This document shows positions 33,035 to 43,766 of a stretch of DNA of 64,000 nt, piece after piece. The DNA comes from Corynespora cassiicola (lineage: Eukaryota > Ascomycota > Dothideomycetes > Pleosporales > Corynesporascaceae): assembly GCA_022059125.1 (NCBI GenBank), contig JAEUWY010000013.1:868001-932000 (forward strand). Direction: 5' to 3'. The notes beneath the pieces are model-generated. The model searched no databases. It was given only the letters and a program-made list of their open reading frames with translations, and had not been told where the DNA came from. How positions within the stretch are numbered: position 1 is the stretch's first letter; each line of letters begins with the position of its first letter. The translations under genes and the position numbers were made by a program.

Positions 33035-35577
33035 ATGATGCGTCACACTGTGGGGTCAGTGGCCCTGCTCAATAGCACCCTCCAAGCGTCCACTCCACGA
33101 GCCTGTAAGCATAACCTTTGGAGACATTCATGCAGTCTACTATGCGTATCAATTGGCATTAATTGACAGAATTATTAGACTTCAATCATTCCGCCATCGT
33201 CGCGCGTGATTCTCCCAGCGTTGACCTTCCTCCTCCGATCGGATTACTCCCTCGTGAATGGGCAGACTACGCGTGCACAGCACTGAACAACACTATCCTG
33301 CTTGGTGATTCCCCCGACGAGTTAAGCTTGCTATATCACTTGCAGTGTGGAATTGATCACTATGGCGGAGATATTGACGCGGAACCACCATTTGCTGCCA
33401 ACTTGTTCCAGTGCCTGGCCATCTGCGACCAGGTCCCAAAATGCGTGGCAGTCTCCTTTATCCCGCCAGGTGACCATGAAGACGAGGGCCCCTGCTACAT
33501 CAAGAAGACAATCGAGCCTGGCGTTTCTCATGGCAGTGTTATTGGTGCTGTGCAGGTTCCAGCCAGTTTGGGAAAATCCTTGCCTACGTTGTCGGTAATC
33601 ATACCCACCCCAACACCGACGAGTTCTGAGGAACCCAATTTGGTTGGATATATCCCCACTGGTACTATTATCTCCGGCAATTCAGAGACACCTCGACCTG
33701 GATTCAACCACACTCAGCCTCACCAGAAAGCCCATGGTGTCGGATTTGTCCCTCATGCCACGCCCGTCCTCACTGCTAACAACAACAATGACAACGAGGG
33801 AGACAAGGTTATATCAGCACCCACCGACTTCTACCCTCAATCTCCTACGAGCTCGGTGATTTATGGTACTTCAAGAAACTCTCCAGGTGTTGGAACGCCT
33901 GTCCCCGCTGGTTACCAGCCCACTGGCTACGGCACTGGAGTTGTTGCACCTGTCGATGAACTTGGCCAGTTCACTCCAACCTCCAGTCTTGTTGGACACA
34001 CCTTTACGCGATTTTTTAACACGTCGGGATCACCAGAAAGTACCCCCTTCCCAACTGTTGATGGCTCGAATGGAAACGACACGACTGCAACCGGCGTTAT
34101 TCTCTCAAGCTCTGACGCAGTGGCGGTAGACTCGACAGGCTCTGTCCCGCAAAACGTTACCGCCACTGCCACCCCCAGCTCTTCGATTGTCTTCGTCTCT
34201 CAAACCATCTCCGGGACTGTTGTCACGTCCTCGATCGTCCTGACCGGAAGTTCTGGCACCTTGTTTCCGGTGTCTTCTACGCATGGCTTTGTCCCTACTG
34301 GAACCGGCTCGAAGGATGGCAGCGGTTCCGTATCTCCATCGTCTTCGGTCCCAGATAGTGATACGGCCTCGTCGGGAGAGAGCGCTTCGGCGGCTGGTCT
34401 TCCGTGCCACAAGTCCTCATCGAGTGCCACGCCTGATTCTAAGCCCTGCACCTGCACTCACACCGGTGCCAATGGACATCACAAGTGCACCAAGACTGTT
34501 ACTGCCTCTTCCACGCCAGAGGCCACGTCTTCGCCTTCAGTCCCGTGCGATACCACGCCCACGCCAGTTGTCTCTGACCACTCTGTCGGAAAGCCCTGCA
34601 AGTCACCATCAACTTCGTCGTACACCTCTGTCATTCCTGTGACTACCCCAAGTGTCCAGACGGTGATTGTGCAGATTCCTGGCGGCCAGAGGACAACTAC
34701 CGTGGTGGAGAAGATTTCGGACCCCAAGTACGTTACCATTCCTGGGCCGACGAGCACCGTCACGCACCGTATATTCTGCGGTGGCTGCCCGGGAGGCAGG
34801 ACGACGACGGTGGTTATCAATTGCGTCCAGACGATTGTTGGTCCCAAGGAGACTATCGTTCAGACCGTGGTCCAACCTTATCCTGCCCCGGTCCCGGCAC
34901 CAACTCCCGTTTCTCCTGGTGTGGCTCCTCCCGCGGCTCCCCCTGCTGACGTCCCCCCGGTTGTCATTGTTCCTCCTGCAGTTGCTCCCCCGGCTCCCGC
35001 TCCCCCAGGTCAAGCCCCGCCTGTCCCAGCTCCCCCAGCCCCAGCCCCTCCGGCCGTAGCACCCCAAGCTCCTCCAGCCGCTCCACCAGCAAACCCTCAA
35101 GCATCCCAAGGCCCGCCCAGCATCCCTCAGGCTCCCGGCCCCATCGCAGAACCAGCCATTCCGATTGTGCCTCAACCCCCCGCGGTTGCCCCCGCTGGCT
35201 CTGCTGTTCCCGCCGCTCCCGTTGAACCGGTCGTTCCCCTCCTCCCTGCCTCCATCCCGGGCCCGGCCCCAGCTCAGCCTACGGCGGCCTTTGTCCCGCC
35301 CCCCGCAGCTCCAGGAACGACCGAGAACCTTGCAGCCCCCACAGTTGCACCTCCTCCTTCGTCCTCTCTTCCAGCAGGCTCCAGCAGGCCAGTCCGCTCC
35401 TCGGTGTCCTTCGTCTCCAGCTCGGCGACCTTCAACTCGACCTCGACGCTGGTCGAGACTGCTACTGCGTCGTCTAAGCGCTTTTGGCCTACCCACAAGG
35501 CTGAGGCTGGCGAGCGCAAGGCGGGTGCTGCTGTAGCTGCTGGAATTGCGGCGGCGGTGGGTGTGCTGTTCCTCTGA
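33035..35577 (+). CDS. GPI-anchored surface protein: PAN-like head, Ser/Thr and Pro-rich stalk
   Basis: The model has exons 33035-33104 and 33179-35577 and gives 822 residues. The acceptor TTAG at 33178 was chosen because the nearer CAG would create a stop. Residues about 45-145 resemble a fungal Apple/PAN-like domain: DYACTALN, YHLQCGIDHYGGDI, LFQCLAICDQVPKCVAVSF and EGPCYIKKT. Then follow several hundred Ser/Thr-rich residues with glycosylation potential, a Cys-containing section (LPCHKSSS ... CTCTHTG ... CGGCPGGRTTTVVINC) and a Pro/Ala/Val-rich stalk at about 575-735. The tail AGAAVAAGIAAAVGVLFL is a typical GPI-attachment hydrophobic end. The N-terminal hydrophobic stretch is modest, so the first exon is the least certain part. 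Likely a cell-wall or adhesin-like protein. Confidence 0.72.
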
Positions 35578-36072
35578 GTGCGCTTACAGTAAGTGGAAGC
35601 ATTGGGACATCATGATGTTATAACTGATTCTGATTAGGTTTTCAGTTCAGCACCTTAACTACCCTATATCGATCAGCACCAACCGTACCAGAAACGATCA
35701 TTTATTGTTCAACCCTCATGATCGTCCGATGCGTGCGGAATTTCATCGCCGTCGTCTGAGTCTTGCCTTTCCTATCTGCGATTCCACATAATGTTTAATA
35801 GTCTCTGGTTTCATGGCCCATGCTGATCCACTCCATCATGGAAGACTTTTGGTTTTCCATTCAACACGGGAGGGCTGGCGAGTGGGAACATGGAATGTCG
35901 TCGTGGGTCTTTGGGCGTCTTCACATCTAGCGCCCGGGATGGGAAAGGAAAAGTTTCAGACCGAGCCCAGAATCCAGAATGTATGTAACTGCCGTCGTTC
36001 GTAGTTGAATGTATGTGTTTCCGCGGAATCCGCCCACCCCCTCTCACGTTCGTGACGATTCGTCCTGGCCAA
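35578..36072. other. Convergent intergenic spacer
   Basis: About 0.5 kb between two 3' ends. Nothing recognised beyond expected transcript ends. Confidence 0.5.
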
Positions 36073-36939
36073 TCAGTCGCTGCCGTTGGCTCGTCTGTTC
36101 TTCTCGCATTCCTCGTATATGCGGTACTGATCTTCCATCAAGACCCTCATCAACGCCGGCTCCTTGACCACATACCACTCCCCCAAAACTCTCCGCTGAC
36201 TGGGCTTTTCGTCCAGCAATCCGCTCGAGATACTTCGTCCAGGCGGCATCTTCTTGTTCGGCAGGAACTCCTTGACATAGTCTTGGTCCTCCTCTGTCGG
36301 CGGCCCAAACATGTCGGAGACGTCAATGTATCCCATAGGTTCGTAGTGGTCGGGCATTGTAGCCCCAACAAACGTCCACCAGTGCGGGTTGTTCCATGCC
36401 TTCTCCAATATGACGTCGAAGGTAATCAGGAAGGATATCTGGATCTTGGGCTTCCTTGCGCGGAGCGCATACAGGATGGGGCTAAAGTCGAGCCAGAAGA
36501 AGGTGATGTCGCGCGTCTTCCGCAGCTTGACCTGCAGCGTCTCCAAGTCGGGAAAGTCGAGGACGCGCCGCCAGAAGCGCCGCTCCGGCGAGTCCCATTT
36601 CTCCGTCTCGAACTCCAGGTGCGTCTTACTCGTCGTCTCGTCAAAGGACTCGTCTGCTTGGATGACGAGGTGGCGGATCTGCCTGTGGAGATCCAGAGGC
36701 TCCGAGCCGCGGGGCGTTTGCTTGATGTCCAGGATGAAGGCGTTGTGCTGGTAGTAGGCTTCGAGCGCTTCGGCGGCAATTACCGGATGGGACTTTGCCG
36801 GCGACGTTATAGGGTGAGGCTTGGGGTAGTAGAGGGGGATGGGGTGTGGGACGTCAATGAGATGTGGGTATATCATGTCCCGAAGTTCACGGGGGAGACG
36901 GAGAAGCTGGAGTGCATCCTCCCGGATCTGAGACGACAT
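36073..36939 (-). CDS. 2EXR-domain fungal protein
   Basis: A single exon encodes 288 residues. Residues 13-30 (LRLPRELRDMIYPHLI) give the LPxELRDMIY signature of the 2EXR/F-box-like family, followed by Pro-rich turns, EALEAYYQHNAFIL and the RQIRHLVIQ strand that follows the motif in many relatives. Later segments include DFPDLETLQVKL and FFWLDFSPILYALRARKP. The function is unknown; the first motif resembles an F-box core, so a substrate-adaptor role is possible. It is divergent from the uS12m gene, 380 bases away. It is clearly distinct in sequence from the protein at 13098-14270. Confidence 0.75.
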   Translation of the reverse strand: MSSQIREDALQLLRLPRELRDMIYPHLIDVPHPIPLYYPKPHPITSPAKSHPVIAAEALEAYYQHNAFILDIKQTPRGSEPLDLHRQIRHLVIQADESFDETTSKTHLEFETEKWDSPERRFWRRVLDFPDLETLQVKLRKTRDITFFWLDFSPILYALRARKPKIQISFLITFDVILEKAWNNPHWWTFVGATMPDHYEPMGYIDVSDMFGPPTEEDQDYVKEFLPNKKMPPGRSISSGLLDEKPSQRRVLGEWYVVKEPALMRVLMEDQYRIYEECEKNRRANGSD

Positions 36940-37319
36940 CTTGTACAGAGCAGAGGCGTGGATTCGAGGGAGTGGAAGCAGTGGTGGCAGTAGTGGCAGT
37001 AGCAGGAGGAAGGTGGAGTGATTGTGCGATCAAATGTGATACTGTTGCCTTGAGATAAGACGCGTGTCCAGGCGAGATGAAGCACTTGTGGACGATTTCC
37101 GGGACAACAAGCGCTTCAGTCGGACATTTATCTATCTGATAGATGCCTGAATAATCGCGGCCTCAAGCATGGGGCGAGGCCAAATGTCCCGTGGTCGAGG
37201 TGCAAGCAGATCGTCAGAGTATGCACGGACCCCAACGCGCCAAGTCCAGTCCCGACTCTCATCTGAACTTTTCCCCATATCGCATCTCAATCCCATCGCC
37301 ACCACGAGCTCCGCCAACC
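36940..37319. promoter_or_regulatory. Divergent promoter between the 2EXR gene and uS12m
   Basis: 380 bases separate the two start codons. GTGGCAGTAGTGGCAG-type repeats lie at 36981-37003. No specific site was recognised. Confidence 0.45.
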
Positions 37320-37960
37320 ATGCCTCTCCAATTCCTCCGCCGTCTTGCGCGCCCATCTGTGCTTCCTCGCCCTACTCTCCTGGCAACTACCCGACCCTCA
37401 ATTGCTGCCGCTGCGTTGCGAAATGCGACCACACCCGTGTCGATCCACCCTCTGCCCGCCTCCCGAGCAAACAAATGCACATTGATCCAGGTCTTGCGGA
37501 ATGGCCGCATCGCCCAGAAAGCGCGAAAGCTGCGGTCGCCGGCTCTCGCTAATCGGCCTGAGATGAAGGGTGTGTGTCTGAAGGTCGGAACTACCAAGCC
37601 AAAGAAGCCCAATTCTGGCGAAAGGAAGATTGCTAGGGTCAGGTTGAGCAGCGGAAAGGTCGTCACGGCGTATATTCCTGGAGAAGGTATGTTGGCACAC
37701 ACATCTGACTATGTCGGAGGTTTCTAATGCGGGATGCATCTAGGTCACAACGTGCAGCAGCATTCGGTCGTCATGGTGCGAGGTGGTCGAGCCCAAGATT
37801 GTCCTGGTGTGAAATACCATTTGGTTAGAGGGGCATTGGATCTGGTATGGAGAATCACCTCGGTTTCTCGTGAACAAATACTAACAGTGTCAAGGGTGGT
37901 GTGGGCAACCGGATCACATCGCGGTCGAAATACGGGACGAAGAAGCCCAAGGCGAACTGA
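37320..37960 (+). CDS. MRPS12: Mitochondrial small-subunit ribosomal protein uS12m
   Basis: The model has exons 37320-37686, 37744-37844 and 37895-37960 and gives 177 residues. The N-terminal 50 residues ([18 protein letters not shown]...) are a basic presequence. The rest is ribosomal protein S12: [79 protein letters not shown] and the end [13 protein letters not shown]. The PNS turn near the decoding centre is present, as in bacterial S12. The last intron ends in CAAG; the nearby CAG would shift the frame and destroy the conserved C-terminus, so AAG is the acceptor. It acts in decoding in the mitochondrial ribosome. Confidence 0.93.
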
Positions 37961-38791
37961 TCGGCTTTCTCGTACAAATGTTTAAATACGTGTATCATAA
38001 TTTGGCATTGGTGGCGTTGATTCCCAAAGAGCGACTTGGAATTGCAGGCCCCATGAGCGGTCATGTTTTCCGCCATCTCATAACACTGTCCTACAATGGG
38101 ACTTTTGGCTGCACCACAACGTGCTGACACGAATTTTTGTGGCGTTACGAGCTGTATTACCCCAGTCATGTGCATCTTGCTCTCGCGGTATTGCCTGTGC
38201 CAAGCATGGTCCTCAGCTGCCCCAAGTTTCTCATGATAGCCGATAGCTGAGAGACTTCCATTGGGCCCAATAGTCGTTTCACCCCGCTCAGTTTAGAACG
38301 GATATCTTCATATATGACTGAGATCGGCAATAGAACCTTTTGTCTTTGAACGAGTTGGTGGTGCTGTTTAGCATTCCAAGAATGGCACCAGCCAAGTATG
38401 ATATGTTAACTGGAACAGTCCCGTCGGTCTAATGCTTCATCGTAACTACAAGCAATACCTCACCAAGTAAGCAGGATTGTGTATACTGCGCATGTAGGGA
38501 GAGGCTCAATTTGCCAACCTTTCCGGCCAGGTTCCGCAAAGATCAAGGAACACCAGATCAAATCAAGTGGGCCAAGCTAATTTACGAAGTTGTGTACAGC
38601 CAGATCGTGTGCTAACCCTTCTCCTTGGCCCGCCAACTCGTTTTTGTCCCCGCGATCCGCTGGGCATTGGTAGCTCACGAGACTAAGGCTTTGTGGACTA
38701 CCAAGACCATAGAAGAAGCATAAAAAGGGCGCCCCCGCAGTGACTAATGCCAGAGTTTTTAACAAGGACTTCGCAGAATACAACATTAAGC
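37961..38791. other. Intergenic region
   Basis: About 0.8 kb leading into the AT-richer 38-44 kb stretch. A 69-codon minus-strand frame at 38577-38786 begins hydrophobic but overlaps the promoter of the next gene and is not supported. Confidence 0.45.
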
Positions 38792-39273
38792 ATGCTTCTT
38801 ACACTGCTACTTCTCGTTTTTGGGTAGGCCATTCATCCCTTCGTACCTTCCAAGCCTAATATTTTCTTAGTACTCTCGTCTCTGCTTTACCGCAAGAGGG
38901 GCTACCCATAACTCCTGCTGCTATCCCACCTGTCGAGACTTGCCCGGCCTCGACACCAGTCACCCGCGTTTATGTGACAACCGTAACTACAACGACGGAA
39001 GTTGAGCGACGGTGCCCAACTTTCATTACCCGCGTCGACAATCCACCGCCATGGTCAACATGCTCTTTCAACACCTTGACCTGCATCCGCCCCCTATGTC
39101 TGGCCATCCGAACTATCACTCAGCCATGTATCACAGATCCCTGCTGCACGAGGACTGCGACTGACACGGTTTATGCGACTTGTGCGCAAAGCTGTCCGAC
39201 TGGGTGTGCCACAAGCTGGGAGATTGTCAGTGCTAGTTGTTCGACGGCGAGGCCTAGGCCTACGCCATTATGA
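38792..39273 (+). CDS. Small cysteine-rich secreted protein, one module
   Basis: The model has exons 38792-38823 and 38871-39273 and gives 144 residues. The first exon encodes the hydrophobic core of a signal peptide (MLLTLLLLVFG) and the intron falls between codon bases inside it; the second begins TLVSALPQEG, so cleavage after VSA is likely. The mature part has 13 cysteines in about 115 residues. Its second half matches the module of the neighbour at 40058: TCIRPLCLAI, then PCITDPCC, then ATCAQSCPTGCATSW. A short Pro-rich tail ends the protein. No known family was recognised. Size, signal peptide and cysteine density fit a fungal effector-like or antimicrobial-type protein, but that is inference only. 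Confidence 0.72.
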
Positions 39274-40057
39274 GGGTGGTGGGATTCTCTAGAGACTTAA
39301 CCACACCGTCTTACAAATTTGAATGTAAATTTATTCAATTTAAAATGGCTGCGCGCAGATTTCAACGCCGTTGGAATAATTCAACTACTCTCTCTCTTGG
39401 TCGCAGAACATTCATGCCTCCTTACACGTCTCTCGATGTCTTTGGCCATTGGAATCCCTTGCGCAAAGAAAACGGGAGTGATCCTAAATATAGAAGTGCC
39501 ACTACCACGGTAGTCGTTGCCCGCATTTCCACCGACGCAGGGATCAACGCTTCCGAAGTTCGTGATTCGTCTGCTAAAAGCCATACGAACACGACGCTTG
39601 TCAATATAAGGGCGGGCGTGCCTGTGATCAGATCGGGATGCATTGCAAACGTATTTTCTCGTTTTCTTCGTGAGAGCGCTGGAATGTAATACGATAGATG
39701 GTGTGAGGATGTGGGCATTCTGACCACCGCTTGTGTCACGCGGCCCTTTGGGGGGTCCCAGTGGCATGATGGAGCAAAACATCCGTATAGCTTACGAAGC
39801 TACATTTTAGTACCATATAGTAGTTCACGGTTCGGATGTTTAACCTTAGTCGTTTGTTGGGTCGGCCTATCTCGACCATTGCCAAAGGGGTGCGCGAATC
39901 CCGGGGAAGCGTCTGGACCGTAGAGGATCCTTATGCAAATGTAAATCTAATTAATGGAGGCACAGATCAGAGAGGCTCTATGAATCTGTTATACCGTAGT
40001 ATATAAGTCTTTGGGCCCCCTGTTGAAGAAGCAATTAAGCGCTCTGGCGTGGTGACA
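39274..40057. other. Intergenic region between the cysteine-rich genes
   Basis: Frames of 105-139 codons overlap on both strands at 39270-39782, none with a signal peptide plus cysteine pattern like the neighbours. No relic of a third module copy was recognised. Confidence 0.45.
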
Positions 40058-40784
40058 ATGTCAAAGCGAATACTTGCACTGGTATTCTGGGCTCTTAGTC
40101 TGGGGTAATGTATCCTATGAGCAGTACCATTTTATTATCTAATGTTCTCTAGAGCTTTCTGCGCAAGAGAACGTGGGGTTCAGAGCCCGAAAGTATCATG
40201 TTCGTGCTTCACAGCGACCATTTGGACTAGCAATACAGCTTGTCCGCCATACGAAACAACAACCCCTTGCATATTCCCTCTGTGCATTCTCTTGAGGTAA
40301 TTTTCATGCTTTTACTTCCCATGGATATCTTCCGACCCAATATAGACGCCGACTGACTAACAAGCTGTAAAGCACTACGACCATTCCGGGACCTAATCGA
40401 CGTTGTCAAACAACGCCCACTACAACCTCCCTTCTTCCATGCCCAACTGATTGCCCTAATGGCTGCGGAACATACATAAGCACATACACAGCCTCTGAAT
40501 CGTGTCTGCTGCCAAGTCCTACGCCCAAACCATCAAGTACGCTTCCACTGCCAAGCAGACCGTGTTACACTGAGACTATCTCGGCGTCGGTAAATTGTCC
40601 GGAGGATGCCTTGGTCTGTGCAGCACCTGATTGCGTATATCTGAGTACAAGACTTGTGCCTCCAGGTCCAGTTTCGGGCTGCGAGGTAACGCCAACAGAA
40701 ACCCAGAGGAGAACATGTAAAGGGTACTGTGACACGGACTGCAGCACACATTGGACAACCGAGACGTTGATAAGTTGGAAGTAA
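40058..40784 (+). CDS. Small cysteine-rich secreted protein, two tandem modules
   Basis: The model has exons 40058-40104, 40153-40296 and 40373-40784 and gives 200 residues. Exon 1 encodes a signal peptide core (MSKRILALVFWALSLG) and its intron interrupts the same GGN glycine codon as in the upstream gene. Two copies of one module follow. Copy 1: PCIFPLCILLSTTTIPGP ... RRCQTTPT ... PCPTDCPNGCGT. Copy 2: VCAAPDCVYLSTRLVPPGP ... GCEVTPTET ... TCKGYCDTDCST. The second intron ends in AAG inside copy 1; this choice is supported because it makes LSTTTIPGP line up with LSTRLVPPGP. About 18 cysteines in the mature protein suggest many disulphides. No long uninterrupted frame marks this gene, so it is easily missed. 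The family was not recognised. Confidence 0.68.
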
Positions 40785-41158
40785 TAACCATATCTCATTG
40801 TTTGAGTTCACTTTTCGCGTAACTTGGCGTAAATGCTGGGGCAGAGACATGGATACTGTTGCAGCCGATTGAATAGATTACTAAGAGAATTCAAGTATTG
40901 AAACTATACATTCAAAACTAACAGCCCCTTCGAGCCCTATACTCAGAGTACCGAACAAAGCAAATGAAAAAATAGATGAAAAGATATAAATCAAAAATAA
41001 GGAAAGGCCCGCTGACATATGTATTTAAGAAAAAACCCTCCGCTATTGTCCGATTAAACTTAAGAAAACCAGGGTAGTTATTACGTTCTTCATCTCCCAC
41101 TATAGCACTTCCAGGCTTAGAATAACTGAATAGATGCCGTTGTATGAGTCGCTGATGA
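40785..41158. other. Convergent AT-rich spacer
   Basis: About 370 AT-rich bases between the 3' ends of the cysteine-rich gene and the chitinase gene. No gene recognised. Confidence 0.5.
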
Positions 41159-42389
41159 CTACAATGTACCGTTGAGGATACTCTTGACAGCGTGTTGGTA
41201 ATTGCCGTTTTGCCAAGCCTGACTTGCATCCCACAACATGACCCCTCCGAAATTTTGGAGATTTCGAACTTTGTCTATCTTTTCTTTCAGCTTTTTCGCA
41301 TCAAGATACCCTCTTCCTGAAGATTCCGCTGCCGGTGCTCCAAGAAAAACCTGTGTGCCACTGCCCTTACCACCTGTTGACCATGTGTGCCATTGTTCGA
41401 AATTGAAGTTTGAACCCGACATGTCGCATTGCTGATCGTTGTAGAACATGACAAAAGTCATATTGAATGGAACCTCATTCAATATTGTCTCCATGACGTT
41501 GTTTGTCCGAACACACATTGGCGTCGCCGTGAGGTATTTATTTGGCGGCATGCTGTTGCGCAATTGCTTGATAAATGTCACTGCCCCCTTTCCCGGCACC
41601 TTTTCGATATCGAAATCAAAGCCATCAACACTTGCACTTCCAAATGGACGTTTAATGCTCGGGTCGTTTGTAGGGGGACCGTATGTCTTCCACATCAGCT
41701 CCGCACCGAGCTTTGCATCGTCCTCGCTAGCAAAGCTAATTTCAGGGGCGGCATCGCCTCCGTAGGAAAGAAGAATTTTCTTTCCGTACACGTTTTGACA
41801 TTTGGAGATTTGAGTACTATATCTCAAGTCAGTTGACTCAGGCTTGCTGTATCAGAATAGGGGGGTAGGGTTAATTATTGAAGGTTAACATCTCAATGCT
41901 AAGAAATATCAGAAGTTTGGTCCTTACCCTATGGTATCCGCACAATTGAACAACATAGTCCCGTCGAAATTCTTGCACCATATATTGGCAAAGTTCTGCT
42001 GTTTGTTAGCCAAAATAGATTTCGATTACACAAATTACTTACTAGCGTATGTTCATTCTTAGACCCGGGGAGTCCTAATAGAAAAGCAAGCATTATAATC
42101 TAGAACGGTTATCAAAATTCACCAAAATAGTATATGAAGCATACATCGACGTCAGGATCTGATTAATTCTTAGTAGGAAAGATCAAATAATTCTAACATA
42201 AGCAGATGCTCTCTAAAGCTTACCGGAGCAGTATTCCTCGAGTTTCTTCTGCGCTATGGTGTCCTTGTGGGCATATCCTGCCGAGTTCTGTCCCCAGTAA
42301 ATAGCAAGCCGATTCTTGGGGCTGGAATCTCCAATAGCGGAGTTCGCCATGGCAAGAATCAGCAGTGCCAGGAATGATAAAAAAATCAT
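41159..42389 (-). CDS. Secreted GH18 chitinase (class III type)
   Basis: The model has exons 42389-42224, 42158-42145, 42099-42043, 41995-41928 and 41816-41159 and gives 320 residues. It starts with a signal peptide (MIFLSFLALLILAMANSAIG) and the first beta strand RLAIYWGQNSAGY. The SxGG element is LLSYGGD and the catalytic loop is VDGFDFDIEK, with the DxxDxDxE residues intact, so it should be active. GGVMLWDASQAW near the end carries the conserved Trp of the last strand. It hydrolyses chitin, either of the fungus's own wall or of others. Without a chitin-binding module or GPI tail it is probably soluble. The second exon is only 14 bases, and the frame is restored only if it is included. Confidence 0.85.
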
Positions 42390-43766
42390 GTTGGTTTTGC
42401 AAGATTTTTTTCACAAAAGTGATATTATCCAAATGTGTGGTATGGTGAAGAAGAACAAGTGAAATTATTGATGTGATGTAATTTTTATACTGCAGGAATA
42501 GTCACGAAAAAGAGTCAAATTGGAAATTTTAAGGCCTCTTTTGAGGACTCATACAAATATCTAGAGATTTGTCTGTATGCCATGAGTGCAAGGTTGTTGA
42601 CTGCCCTGGAGTATGACACTGACTCTCTACAATGGAGCAAAGGGAAACTATTAAAAAAGAGTCATATAAATTGACAAATTAACTTGGAGATCTTTTAGGG
42701 TTGTTGAAAACAAGGCAGCGATCTCGGTATCCAACGACCACCGTTCAAAACACCGTGGGGGGTGAGTAACCTCTGAAGCCTGATCGTAGCAATAACCCCT
42801 TCGTATAAAAGTTTCATTCTAAGTACTGTATGATTCAATAGTTCTCAAAATAAGTGGCTAGTCTTTGCGTAGTCTCCTACGTGAGAGGGTTGTGACAACG
42901 AAGCCTGTATTTGCATAACGCATGACAGAAATTTCAACTCTTGTCTAGAAACTTGAGCGGCTCTATGGAAGCATACACGTCCATATATTTAGAGAACCAC
43001 ATGTTCACCTTCAGGGTCTAAATATAAGAGCCATGGTCCTCATGACATCCCCTAAGATGGAGTCATGAGCGGTCAGTGCTCGCCTGTGCCACAGAATATT
43101 GTAGGATTTGTAAAGAAGCTAAAACAGGTTATATGACGCAATATCACTACAGTCATCTTTTTGAAGATCCGGAATGGAGCGGATGCACTAAGAGATTCGA
43201 AAGGTGAGTGTGCGGCCACTGCCTCTGCAGGTATCACGCCATCGTAACAAGGTAGGTGGTATGTGTGATCTAAGCCTAGTGTGAAGAACAAGGAAACTGT
43301 TAGGTTATGACTGAAGGTATCTATTGTCAGAACATAGTAGAAGACACTCTGTTGCAGAGTCTTCTCGGAGTTTACATCCCTGCGGTGCGAGGGTGGCGCA
43401 AGGTGAGGCATTCGCAATGCTAGACTGTGACGATCCGACACCACCAAGGCCGAGGCTTCAGCACTGGTATGCGGCTGTTTACTTCCTACACTGGAGGATA
43501 TGGGCAAACATATCTCGCCGAACGTGCAAATTTCGTTGCCCCGCCAAAACGTTGTTCAGATATGTTTAGTCATCGGCCCTTTGCGGATTAGTCGGGCCGA
43601 GTGCAGGCAACTACGTCACTCATCCATACATTACCAATGCCCCAGGAGGCCCCCCAATCCCTTTATGAACGGCGCTTTCTTGAGCATACCAGATTGAATA
43701 TTCATTGAATTCATCTCACTGCGGATCACCTCATATCCTTGGAAAGGAAGAAGAAACATAATTACA
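42390..43766. other. AT-rich intergenic region
   Basis: About 1.4 kb with no supported gene. A 144-codon minus-strand frame at 43073-43507 has no recognisable domain. No inverted repeats typical of DNA transposons were noticed. Confidence 0.45.

Noticed and set aside
34609..35496. 295-codon frame antisense to the GPI-anchored protein
   Set aside because: It is the shadow of the repetitive Ser/Thr/Pro coding strand, with Gly/Arg-rich content and no domain.
39270..39782. Overlapping 105-139 codon frames between the cysteine-rich genes
   Set aside because: Three frames compete over the same bases. None combines a signal peptide with the cysteine pattern; a hydrophobic start in the minus-strand frame near 39647 is not enough.
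43073..43507. 144-codon minus-strand frame in the AT-rich gap
   Set aside because: No domain, no signal peptide, no splice support; compatible with chance.
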